Assembly: GCA_902494765.1 (NCBI GenBank)
Contig: CABUUK010000018.1
Span: 1 to 35,934, forward strand
DNA from: an uncultured Collinsella sp.
Lineage (GTDB): Bacteria; Actinomycetota; Coriobacteriia; Coriobacteriales; Coriobacteriaceae
Length of the DNA stretch: 35,934 nt
Direction: 5' to 3'
Shown here: positions 1 to 7,409 of the stretch, piece after piece
Position numbering within the stretch: the stretch's first letter is position 1
Layout: the number at the start of each line of letters is the position of its first letter
Notes under the pieces: model-generated
What the model was told of the DNA's origin: nothing
Seen by the model: the letters and a program-made list of their open reading frames with translations, nothing else
Databases searched by the model: none
Made by a program: the position numbers and the translations under genes

Positions 1-99
1 CGCGGGGTTTGGTCGCCTGCTCGGACAGTCCTGCTCGCACGGAGAGCACATTAAGTGCTCTCCGGCTCGTGCGGAACTCGCGATCGACCAAACCCCGCG
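1..99. repeat. Palindromic repeat family A, copy 1
   Basis: Outer arms of 15 bp, CGCGGGGTTTGGTCG (1-15) and its exact complement (85-99), enclose a core of about 69 bp. The core contains an apical palindrome, GGAGAGCAC (41-49) and GTGCTCTCC (55-63), around ATTAA. The core is nearly identical to that of the element at 2215-2344, which lies in the opposite orientation with unrelated arms. The left arm starts at the window edge, so it may extend further. No ORF is visible in it. Confidence 0.85.
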
Positions 100-135
100 T
101 CCCGTCCCGGCGAGCCTCTGGCTAGTTACGACAAT

Positions 136-181
136 CAAAAAGCAACAAGGGGCTCCCCCGCTCATCAAACGGGAGAGCCCC
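136..181 (-). terminator. Terminator after the AbiEii-like gene
   Basis: GGGGCTCCCCCG (149-160) pairs with CGGGAGAGCCCC (170-181) with one mismatch. Read on the minus strand the hairpin is followed by a T-rich tract (148 down to 136). It lies about 27 bp beyond the stop codon of the minus-strand gene ending at 208. Hairpin and flanks are almost the same as at 2087-2128, giving a direct repeat of about 45 bp around the toxin-antitoxin pair. Confidence 0.75.
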
Positions 182-207
182 TCACCATACATAACGAATC
201 AAGGTGC

Positions 208-975
208 CTATAGGTAGACCTTTTCGAGAAACGATAATGTGTCCTGAAGACGCGCTCTCTCTTTACGATCGGTCTGCCGATTTACATAAGAAGAAAAGTC
301 CGCAAAGAAGTCTCCGGCGTCAGCCCTCATTTGCTCTATTAGCTCCAAGCGAGCCGAAGGCGGCAACAAACCCGCAAGTCGAACAATATCCGAGCGTTGC
401 TTTCGTCGATCTTTATCGTTGCAATGGCGCCCTTCTTCATAGCTCCTATTGATATCAATGTGTGCACGCATCTTGAGGGGAATGATATGGAGCGCATCGA
501 GCAACGTAATGCCCTCTACGTTCGTTGCGTTGTCGCGAATAAATTCGTAGTAGCCATCGTCGAGAATAATTGCCGAAAGACTTGATACGGCCCCGTCAAA
601 GGAAAGAGGTGCCACTTCGCTCGTTTCATCTTCGAGCACAAAATCAGGATGTCGGGCGAATAGCTCAATTTGGCCGGGATAGTCTAGGACTTGCCTTGAT
701 CCTTCGGGCAAACAGAACCGATAGTAAGTGCACTTTCCATCGCCGACCTTCCCAGTCTCATATCCGACAGCTTTGATAAATGCCCACAATGCAGTGGCGA
801 ATTCAACGCCTTCCCCATCAACAATTACGACGATATCCAAGTCTTCAGTAGCTCTAAACGAATCGCCCTCATTGTCAAATAGAACGCTGCAGGCCCCTCC
901 ACCAATAAGGACGTAACCGCCTTTACAGCCGCTCATGGCATCGGCAAATCGCTCTATTCCCCTCACTTTTGACAT
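208..975 (-). CDS. AbiEii-like nucleotidyltransferase (toxin of type IV TA pair)
   Basis: 255 residues from the ATG at 975, which has AGGAGG 5 bp upstream; a longer reading frame back to 1071 lacks such a site. Near the N-terminus VLIGGGACSVLF is followed by RATEDLDIVV, the GG...DxD pattern of minimal nucleotidyltransferases and of the AbiEii/DUF1814 family. In that family the toxin is thought to transfer nucleotides to cellular RNA and is held in check by AbiEi. The start overlaps the stop of the AbiEi-like gene by 13 bp, so the two are probably translationally coupled. Its GC content looks lower than that of the flanking housekeeping genes. Family assignment rests on the motif and gene pairing; RNA targets are unknown. 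Confidence 0.7.
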   Translation of the reverse strand: MSKVRGIERFADAMSGCKGGYVLIGGGACSVLFDNEGDSFRATEDLDIVVIVDGEGVEFATALWAFIKAVGYETGKVGDGKCTYYRFCLPEGSRQVLDYPGQIELFARHPDFVLEDETSEVAPLSFDGAVSSLSAIILDDGYYEFIRDNATNVEGITLLDALHIIPLKMRAHIDINRSYEEGRHCNDKDRRKQRSDIVRLAGLLPPSARLELIEQMRADAGDFFADFSSYVNRQTDRKERARLQDTLSFLEKVYL

Positions 976-1985
976 ATCGTCCTCCTGAGCTGTTCGACCG
1001 CGTCGAGCAGACGATCTTCTTTGTAATCTGCTTTTGCGCAAGCAACGTATAAGGAAAACGGGTCGACACACTGCAAACCCGTCGCGTCAAAACTAATATC
1101 GGACGGCGCGTCCACGGGATACGACCAGACCTCAATCACAACTGCCGCCGGTTCGTACCACTGAGCCTCCAGCCATCTATCGCCCATATGCTCTTTCAAG
1201 GCCTCTAGCTGATATTTTTCGAGAGCAATGGTTGGAGCAGAGTCTTCATGGGCAAGGTCGGACATATAGCTAAGGGCAGACACACCGGAAAGCAGCGCAT
1301 CAACGGCACGTAGCTCTGTTCTCTCGATAACCTTCTTGAGCCGGATTCGCTCTAAAACTGGCGTGCGAAGATAGTCCTCAAACCCATCTAGCAACGTCTC
1401 GGTCGACAGCCCGGCGTCGCACAATATACGCTTTTTGCCGTCCCGCATAATCAACCCAGGAGCTATAGCGGCGATTTCCGAAAGATAGCCGCTGACGCTT
1501 GCCGCGCTTTTGCCACACAGACGCGCTAGGTCGCCGGCGGAGCAGTCAACCCATCGTCCCGCAATGAGATTTAGGACGATTCGTTGAGATTGGGGCGAAA
1601 GCGGAGCAGCGGGAGAAGCACCCAGCACCTCATCGGAAATAACGGCTCCGATAAACGGCAGGAACGCATTTCGCTCATCTCGGATATATGCGATTCCCTC
1701 CGAAGAAAGCGCGCGCATAAAACCTAAATCCATAGCATCCCAGCAAATTACCACCGGGTGAACATCTAACTTGCGCACCGCACTGACGAGATTTCGCGCC
1801 GAAATGACACTGGGCGGTTCCTTTGGTTCCGCAACAATAAAACGGCCCTGTTTAGACATGCCGAGCCGTGCCAAGCGAAGCGAATACCGCTCAAGATACA
1901 TGCGAGGAATCTGCATCTCAACTGGCTCCGGGTCGATAGCGAGCTCTAAAGAGAAGAGTCTTTTTGGGAGGCAGTTTATCAGCAT
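963..1985 (-). CDS. AbiEi-like HTH antitoxin
   Basis: About 340 residues from the ATG at 1985; a TTG two codons earlier is also possible and neither has a clear ribosome binding site, so the start is uncertain. The middle, SPQSQRIVLNLIAGRWVDCSAGDLARLCGKSAASVSGYLSEI, reads as a winged-helix HTH, and the following part (TPV...GVSALSYMSDLAHED) resembles the C-terminal part of AbiEi antitoxins. Such proteins repress their own operon and neutralise the nucleotidyltransferase encoded downstream. The 13-bp overlap with the AbiEii-like gene fits a TA operon. An unrelated two-gene transcriptional regulator plus nucleotidyltransferase is possible, but the pairing favours AbiE. Confidence 0.6.
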   Translation of the reverse strand: MLINCLPKRLFSLELAIDPEPVEMQIPRMYLERYSLRLARLGMSKQGRFIVAEPKEPPSVISARNLVSAVRKLDVHPVVICWDAMDLGFMRALSSEGIAYIRDERNAFLPFIGAVISDEVLGASPAAPLSPQSQRIVLNLIAGRWVDCSAGDLARLCGKSAASVSGYLSEIAAIAPGLIMRDGKKRILCDAGLSTETLLDGFEDYLRTPVLERIRLKKVIERTELRAVDALLSGVSALSYMSDLAHEDSAPTIALEKYQLEALKEHMGDRWLEAQWYEPAAVVIEVWSYPVDAPSDISFDATGLQCVDPFSLYVACAKADYKEDRLLDAVEQLRRTICQK

Positions 1986-2032
1986 GTACAATCACTGTTT
2001 TCATTTCGGTTACATTTTAGCGTCTATCTGAA

Positions 2033-2060
2033 ATTATACTGAATCGTATAAAATCATCAA
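2033..2060 (-). promoter_or_regulatory. Promoter of the AbiE-like operon
   Basis: On the minus strand TTGATG (2060-2055) and a perfect TATAAT (2038-2033) are separated by 16 bp. Six-base arms ATTTTA (2014-2019) and TAAAAT (2049-2054) flank the -10 and could form part of an autoregulatory operator, as AbiEi proteins bind inverted repeats at their promoter; that part is speculative. Confidence 0.6.
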
Positions 2061-2086
2061 TCATCAAAGCCAAGCGCACCATTCAA

Positions 2087-2128
2087 AACGCAACAAGGGG
2101 CTCCCCCGTTCTTTAACGGGGGAGCCCC
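2087..2128 (-). terminator. Terminator downstream of pcrA
   Basis: GGGGCTCCCCCG (2097-2108) and CGGGGGAGCCCC (2117-2128) form a perfect 12-bp stem. On the minus strand it is followed by TTGTTGCGTTTTG. It lies between pcrA and the AbiE-like promoter and is a near-direct repeat of the hairpin at 136-181. Confidence 0.7.
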
Positions 2129-2214
2129 TTGCCATGTCTAAGTATTCAGCCCACCCGGCTCTCCAGATCAAAAAGCGAACGAGCAGAGCGACGTTCGCAA
2201 GCACCGTTACCCAA

Positions 2215-2344
2215 GGACCTGGGCGGGCGTATAGGGCAACATCGATCGCGAGTTCCGCACGCAAAGGAGAGCACTTAATGTGCTCTCCGTCTTGCGCAGG
2301 ACTGCCCGAGCAGGCGATGTTGCCCTATACGCCCGCCCAGGTCC
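2215..2344. repeat. Palindromic repeat family A, copy 2
   Basis: Perfect 30-bp outer arms at 2215-2244 and 2315-2344 (GGACCTGGGCGGGCG... and complement) enclose a 70-bp core. Read on the minus strand the core matches that at 16-84 except around the base of its inner hairpin (GCACTTAATGTGC centre). The arms share nothing with those of copy 1. The right arm ends 7 bp short of the pcrA stop codon. It may add to transcription termination. Confidence 0.9.
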
Positions 2345-2351
2345 GCCAGGA

Positions 2352-5252
2352 TCACGACAGCTTGACGATCGGAGCGAATCCCTTCATGAGCTTTTTGGTC
2401 TGGCCGGTCTTTTCGAACTGGACCTCGATCATGTCTCCGGCGACCGAGATCACGGTACCCGTGCCAAAGGTCTTATGGCTCACGGTATCGCCCGCGGCAA
2501 AGTCCTGCGATGCGCTGGCGCGATCGACCTTGCGCTCCACCGTCGGGGACACCTTGGACGACGGCTTTTTGGCTCGCGGCGCGCCCGAGCCAAAGGTCGA
2601 GGCAACACGGCCGGCGTCGGGCGAGACCCCACGATGGCGCTCGGTCCCGTAGCTGCTGCCGCCAAAGAAATCGTCAAAGCTCGATCCACCGCGCGAACCG
2701 GAACCGCCGGTCGAGCGCGTATGCGAGCCAAACACCTTGCCGCCATACATATCCGAACCCATGCCCGAGCCAAAGGTGCCGTGACGGTCGCCGCGCTTCT
2801 CCCAGCCCGTGCCTTCAAAACCGGCAGAACCGATACCGCTAAACTCGATATCCTCAAACGGAATCTCATTGAGGAAGCGCGAGCGCGGGTTGGCAGAGGT
2901 CGAGCCGTAGGTGCGACGCGTGGCCGCATAGGTCAGGAACAGGCGCTTGCGGGCGCGCGTGATGGCGACGTAGGCCAGGCGACGCTCCTCCTCAAGCTTA
3001 CCCGGGTCATCGCTGCCGCCAAAGTCGTGCACGTGCGGGAAGATGCCCTCCTCCATGCCGGCCACGAACACCGCCGGGAACTCCAGGCCCTTGGCGGAGT
3101 GGATGGTCATCATGGTGATGGCATGCGTCTCGCCGGCCAGGGAATCCAAGTCGGAGCGCAGGGCCAGCCACTCCATGAGTGCCGGCAGCGCCTTACAGGT
3201 GAGCGGACCGTAGGTGCGCTCAATCTCGTCGGCATGCACGGCACCCGCCGGCATCTCCGTCGGCGCGGCATACGCGTTGCCCGCGATAGCAGCAGCCAGG
3301 GCATCCTGCGGAGACAGCGCCGGAGCAGCCAGACTATCGAGCGGATTGGAGCCCGCGGCATCGCGCGCGCCGACGAGTGCCTCAAACGAGGATGCCGGGG
3401 CAGATGGCCCCGGTTCGGGCGCAGGCGCGCTCACCACGACGGGCTCGGGCTCGGCGCCGGCAGGCACGTCGGCAACACCGGCTGCGCGCAGCTCTTCCAA
3501 GCTCTCGAGCGTACCCTCGATGTCCTCGTGCGTCTCCTCAAATTCGGCAGCGACGCCCAGGAATTCCTGGATGTTCTCGGCGCGGCTCTCGGACTCCATG
3601 GTGCCCTCGGCGCGGAAAGCCTGCAGTAGGCCCGTCTTATCGACAATCATCTCGACAACGTCCTTGAGCTCGCCGTCCATGCGGCGACCCTCGCGCACCA
3701 GCGACACAAAGCTTGACAGGCCGTTGCGCACCTTGGCGCTAAACATGCCGGTTTCGGCACACGCGATCTCGCAAGCCTGGAAGAACGAGCAGCGGTTGTC
3801 GCGCGCCAGCTGCTCGATCTTTTGGATCGAGGTGGAACCGATGCCGCGGCGCGGTGTGTTGATGACGCGCTTGACGCTCATCTCGTCGGCCGGGTTCACG
3901 ATCATCTTAAGGTAGGCCATGACGTCGCGGATCTCGGCACGGTCGAAGAATCGCGTGCCGCCCACGATCTTGTAGGGCACGCCCGCGCGCAGGAACATAT
4001 CTTCGAGGATACGTGACTGGGCGTTGGTGCGATAGAACACGGCGATGTCGTCGTAGCTCGTGCCTTTGGCATGCAGTTTCTCGATCTCGCCGGCAATCCA
4101 GCGACCCTCGTCGCGTTCGTCGCTCGCCTGGAAGGCCTGGATCTTCTCGCCATCGCCCTCGGCCGTAAACAGGCGCTTGTCCTTGCGCTGCGAGTTGTGG
4201 CGCACCACGGCGTTGGCGGCGCTCAGGATGTGACCCGTAGAGCGATAGTTCTGCTCCAGCTTGACGGTCTTGCAGTTTTTAAAGTCCTTCTCAAAGTCCA
4301 GGATGTTGGTGATGTCGGCGCCACGCCAGCTGTAAATGGACTGGTCATCGTCGCCCACGACCATGAGGTTTTGGTACTTAGCGGCCAGCAGGTTGGCGAT
4401 TTCGTACTGGACGTGGTTGGTGTCCTGATACTCGTCGACGCTAATGTAGCGGAAGCGCTCTTGGTACTTATCGAGCACCTCGGGACGGGTGCGCAGCAGC
4501 TCGAGCGCGCGCACGAGCAGGTCGTCAAAGTCCATCGCATTGGCGGCGCGCAGGCGGCGCTCCAGCTCTAGGTAGACCTGCGCGGCCTTTTTGTCGTTGG
4601 GGCTATCGGCGCTCTTGAGCATGTCCTCGGGGCCGATCATGGCGTTTTTGGCCGAGCTAATCTTGCTGCGGATCATGTTGATGGGGAACTGCTTTTGCTC
4701 GATGCCGAGCGCCTGCATAATGTCGCGCACCATGCGCTTTGAGTCATCGTCATCGTAGATGGTGAACTGGCCGGTGTAGCCCAACAGGTCGGCGTCCTCG
4801 CGCAGCATGCGCACGCACATAGCATGGAAGGTGCACACCCACATGCCACGGGTGCCGCTGGGAATGAGTGCCGCCAGACGCTCGCGCATCTCTGCCGCGG
4901 CCTTGTTGGTAAACGTAATGGCAAGAACCTGCCAAGGCTTAACACCCAGGTCGCCGAGCATATGTGCGATGCGGAAGGTCAAGACGCGGGTCTTGCCCGA
5001 GCCGGCGCCGGCGAGCACCAGCAACGGGCCCTCGGTGGACAGGACCGCCTCGCGCTGGGCGGGATTAAGGCTGTCGATGTCGACGAGCGGTTTGGCGGGC
5101 TTGGGCGCCGGCGCGGGAGCGTCGTAGATGTCGAGCGGAACGAGCTCGGGCTCCGGCGCAGCGGGGGCGGTGTATGCATCGAGCGGCACGGGTTCCGGCG
5201 CGGGCGGTACGGGTACCGCGGCGTTCTTTTCCCAGGGCAGGGGCTGGGTCAT
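2352..5252 (-). CDS. PcrA/UvrD-type ATP-dependent DNA helicase
   Basis: 966 residues from the ATG at 5252, preceded by GAGGAG. A superfamily 1A helicase acting 3'-5' in excision repair and replication-fork processing. Visible motifs: LNPAQREAV Q-motif (about 62), Walker A AGAGSGKT (81-88), Walker B DEYQDTN (273-279), QSIYSWRGA (304-312), EQNYRST (333), VFYRTNAQSR (405), TIHSAKGLEFPAVF (716) and YVAITRARKR. The last 50 residues (GDTVSHKTFGTGTV...) form the SH3/Tudor-like tail that binds RNA polymerase in PcrA. Two oddities: an N-terminal extension of about 60 Pro/Ala-rich residues containing a near-duplicated VPLDxYxAP, and an Ala/Pro-rich insert of about 100 residues (about 583-690) between helicase motifs IV/V and the 2B region. 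It is longer than typical PcrA (about 730). The identity is secure. Confidence 0.97.
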   Translation of the reverse strand: MTQPLPWEKNAAVPVPPAPEPVPLDAYTAPAAPEPELVPLDIYDAPAPAPKPAKPLVDIDSLNPAQREAVLSTEGPLLVLAGAGSGKTRVLTFRIAHMLGDLGVKPWQVLAITFTNKAAAEMRERLAALIPSGTRGMWVCTFHAMCVRMLREDADLLGYTGQFTIYDDDDSKRMVRDIMQALGIEQKQFPINMIRSKISSAKNAMIGPEDMLKSADSPNDKKAAQVYLELERRLRAANAMDFDDLLVRALELLRTRPEVLDKYQERFRYISVDEYQDTNHVQYEIANLLAAKYQNLMVVGDDDQSIYSWRGADITNILDFEKDFKNCKTVKLEQNYRSTGHILSAANAVVRHNSQRKDKRLFTAEGDGEKIQAFQASDERDEGRWIAGEIEKLHAKGTSYDDIAVFYRTNAQSRILEDMFLRAGVPYKIVGGTRFFDRAEIRDVMAYLKMIVNPADEMSVKRVINTPRRGIGSTSIQKIEQLARDNRCSFFQACEIACAETGMFSAKVRNGLSSFVSLVREGRRMDGELKDVVEMIVDKTGLLQAFRAEGTMESESRAENIQEFLGVAAEFEETHEDIEGTLESLEELRAAGVADVPAGAEPEPVVVSAPAPEPGPSAPASSFEALVGARDAAGSNPLDSLAAPALSPQDALAAAIAGNAYAAPTEMPAGAVHADEIERTYGPLTCKALPALMEWLALRSDLDSLAGETHAITMMTIHSAKGLEFPAVFVAGMEEGIFPHVHDFGGSDDPGKLEEERRLAYVAITRARKRLFLTYAATRRTYGSTSANPRSRFLNEIPFEDIEFSGIGSAGFEGTGWEKRGDRHGTFGSGMGSDMYGGKVFGSHTRSTGGSGSRGGSSFDDFFGGSSYGTERHRGVSPDAGRVASTFGSGAPRAKKPSSKVSPTVERKVDRASASQDFAAGDTVSHKTFGTGTVISVAGDMIEVQFEKTGQTKKLMKGFAPIVKLS

Positions 5253-5427
5253 GGGCGACTCCTCATCTGACGGACGGCGCGCCTGCGGGCGGCGCCATAG
5301 TTTGAGTCGTACCAGTATACCGAGCCGCGCGGACACCGACGCAAATCACACCACGACTCCGTGCGCCACCGTCAGGCCCGCCCCAGCGGATTTGGTGCAT
5401 TGGGGGGCCACCGATGTCATGGCAGCA

Positions 5428-5538
5428 GCGAGCGGCGGCCAGAGCGAACAAATTGGCATGAAAAGGGGGCGGCATAGACCTTTTGGTCATGCCACCCCCT
5501 TTGAATGACAAGTTGTCGCTCTGGTCGCCGCGCAGCGT
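5428..5538. repeat. Nested palindrome around the uppP terminator
   Basis: Outer imperfect arms of about 22 bp, GCGGCGGCCAGAGCGAACAA (about 5431-5451) and TTGTCGCTCTGGTCGCCGC (5513-5531), enclose a second stem at 5462-5502. The outer arm ends about 10 bp from the uppP stop. Same nested architecture as the other 3'-end repeats in this window, with no sequence match to them. Confidence 0.7.
5456..5502 (-). terminator. Terminator of uppP
   Basis: AAAGGGGGCGGCATAGACC and GGTCATGCCACCCCCTTT form a long, nearly perfect stem with a short T-rich loop. On the minus strand the stem ends in CCCCCTTTT. It lies 45 bp beyond the uppP stop. Confidence 0.75.
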
Positions 5539-5546
5539 CAACCAAG

Positions 5547-6521
5547 TTACAGGCCGAGCATAGGCTCCAGGACAAAGAAGTACGCGAGCACCACGATGCC
5601 CAGGATGATGCGGTAGACGCCGAAGCACTTGAAGTCGTGACGGCGCACGAAGCCCATAAGCCACTTGATGGCAATGAGCGACACCACAAAGGCGACGACG
5701 CAGCCCACGCCCAGGATGGCGATTTCGTTGGTGCCGAACGTGCCGCCCTTAATAAAGTACTTGACCAGCTTGAGCGCACTCGCGCCAAACATGACGGGAA
5801 TGGCCAGGAAGAACGTAAACTTGGACGCCACCGAACGCGTGCAGCCCAAAAGCAGGCCGCCGATGATCGTGGAGCCGGAGCGCGATGTGCCCGGAATCAG
5901 CGAAAGCACCTGGAAGCAACCGATACCCAGCGCGGTCTTCCAGCTCAGATCCTCGAGCGTAGTGATGGAGCCAAAGTCCAAGCTATCGTCATCGTCTGCG
6001 GCGGCAGTCGCAGCGGGCGCGGCAAAATGCGCACCGGCGGGACGTCCGCCCGCCACCACGGCACGCGAACCAAACGAACCGGCAAGAGCAGCCTGGTCGC
6101 GCTTGTTCGCGCGCCAGTTCTCGATCACGATAAACAGCACGCCGTACACAATGAGCGCCAACGCCACGACGGGAGCATTGTAGAAATGCTCCTCCATCCA
6201 GTCGTTAAGCGGCAGACCGATCGCCGCGGCGGGAATGCAGCCGAGCACAATCTTGCCCCATAGCACCCAGGTGTCGCGACGGCCCTCCTTGCCCTTGCTG
6301 GGAGAAAACGGGTTGAGGTCGTAGAAGAACAAAACGCAGACGGCCAAAATGGCGCCAAGCTGAATCACGACCAGGAACATATTCCAGAACGTCTCGCTCA
6401 CGTTCATCTTGACGAACTCGTCCACCAAGATCATGTGACCGGTCGACGAAACAGGCAGCCATTCGGTGATGCCCTCGACCAGGCCCATGAAGGCAGATTT
6501 TAGAAGCTCAATGATATCCAA
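5547..6521 (-). CDS. Undecaprenyl-diphosphatase UppP (BacA)
   Basis: 324 residues from a TTG start at 6521, chosen because it places MDIIELLKSAFMG at the usual UppP N-terminus and has GAGGGGG just upstream. The enzyme dephosphorylates undecaprenyl diphosphate at the membrane to recycle the lipid carrier for peptidoglycan and other envelope polymers; over-production gives bacitracin resistance. Both catalytic motifs are present: EGITEWLPVSSTGH (16-29) and PGTSRSGST (210-218). Several hydrophobic helices follow the family pattern. A hydrophilic Ala/Asp-rich insert at about 137-190 (ADDDDSLDFGS) makes it about 50 residues longer than usual. It is read away from the stress-protein gene. Confidence 0.95.
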   Translation of the reverse strand: MDIIELLKSAFMGLVEGITEWLPVSSTGHMILVDEFVKMNVSETFWNMFLVVIQLGAILAVCVLFFYDLNPFSPSKGKEGRRDTWVLWGKIVLGCIPAAAIGLPLNDWMEEHFYNAPVVALALIVYGVLFIVIENWRANKRDQAALAGSFGSRAVVAGGRPAGAHFAAPAATAAADDDDSLDFGSITTLEDLSWKTALGIGCFQVLSLIPGTSRSGSTIIGGLLLGCTRSVASKFTFFLAIPVMFGASALKLVKYFIKGGTFGTNEIAILGVGCVVAFVVSLIAIKWLMGFVRRHDFKCFGVYRIILGIVVLAYFFVLEPMLGL

Positions 6522-6768
6522 AGGGACCCCCTCGTTAGACACCCGCCGATATTGTTCTGCGGACGGTGCGGGCGATGTCCCATTATCAACCGTTGGCGGC
6601 GCGCCTGCGCCTACCCTTACCAAAAAACTCGCCCGTTCACAGAATTGCGAGCGGTCAAACCCAAATCCTTGGGTATAACTGCAACAAGATAAAGTGTCCG
6701 GCGGCCACGCATCCGCGCCCGCCCGATGCACGAGCCCCACGCCCGTGCGATAGACCAAGGAGGAAACC

Positions 6769-7206
6769 ATGAACGAGGGCTACACCAAGGTATTTGTTTC
6801 ACTCGACGGTACTGAGCAGCAGGATTTTGTGCTCGCACGCGCCATCAAGGTCGCCGCGAACAACGGCGCCAAGCTGATTATCGGCCACGTTATCGATTCC
6901 ACGGCACTCGAGAGCGCTGGTTCCTATCCGGTCGATCTGGTCAACGGCCTAGAGGAGGTATTTAAGAACTCCATCGCCAAGCAGCTCGAAGAGGCCAAGG
7001 CCAATCCCGACATTCCCGAGGTCGAGGTCATGATTCGCGCCGGCCGCATTCGCGAGACGCTCAAGGACGAGATGCTCGACGTGGTTAAGCCCGACCTGGT
7101 GCTCTGCGGCGCCCGCGGCCTGTCCTCGATCAAGTATGCGCTCCTGGGTTCGATTTCGACGTTCCTGCTGCGCAATACGGACTGCGACATCTTGGTCGTG
7201 AAGTAG
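6769..7206 (+). CDS. Universal stress protein UspA family
   Basis: 145 residues, with AAGGAGG 7 bp before the ATG. A single Usp domain of typical length: the N-terminal strand TKVFVSLDGTEQQDFVLARA, and near the C-terminus CGARGLSSIKYALLGSISTFLL, which follows the GxxG-x9-G(S/T) ATP-binding signature, then the last strand CDILVVK. Such proteins bind ATP and help cells persist through starvation or other stress; the exact role is not predictable. It is transcribed alone, divergently from uppP. Confidence 0.95.
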   Translation: MNEGYTKVFVSLDGTEQQDFVLARAIKVAANNGAKLIIGHVIDSTALESAGSYPVDLVNGLEEVFKNSIAKQLEEAKANPDIPEVEVMIRAGRIRETLKDEMLDVVKPDLVLCGARGLSSIKYALLGSISTFLLRNTDCDILVVK

Positions 7207-7219
7207 CGTTGCTCCCACC

Positions 7220-7312
7220 GGCCGCGGGGCCTGCGGGGTTTCCACGGGCACGTCCTCGCCGCGTTGCGGCTGCGGGATGTGCCCTTAGGAAACCCCTCCC
7301 GGCCCCGCGGCC
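7220..7312. repeat. Nested palindrome downstream of the usp gene
   Basis: Three concentric perfect stems: GGCCGCGGGGCC (7220-7231) with 7301-7312, GGGGTTTCC (7235-7243) with 7288-7296, and GGGCAC (7246-7251) with 7279-7284. The centre, GTCCTCGCCGCG..., faintly resembles the GTCCTGCTCGC segment of family A. It begins 13 bp after the usp stop codon. Confidence 0.85.
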
Positions 7313-7354
7313 TTCGCAGCCTTACTTCAACGAGTTATCTGATGGAAAAATGGC

Positions 7355-7387
7355 GTGCCGCCCCGTTTGGGGCGGCACATTTTGTTT
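7355..7387. terminator. Bidirectional terminator
   Basis: GTGCCGCCCC (7355-7364) and GGGGCGGCAC (7369-7378) form a perfect stem with a GTTT loop. It is followed on the plus strand by ATTTTGTTT and on the minus strand by CATTTTTCC. It separates the convergent usp and histidine kinase genes. Confidence 0.85.
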
Positions 7388-7409
7388 GGACGGGCGTTTG
7401 CCGTGTGCG

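Noticed and set aside
1916..2010. Alternative start of the AbiEi-like gene in another frame (MKTVIVHADKLPPKK)
   Set aside because: This frame stops after 28 residues; joining it would need a frameshift for which there is no other sign. It has no better ribosome binding site.
2280..3629. 449-residue plus-strand reading frame opposite pcrA
   Set aside because: Antisense shadow of the PcrA coding region, rich in Arg/Ala/Gly, and its start falls inside a palindromic repeat.
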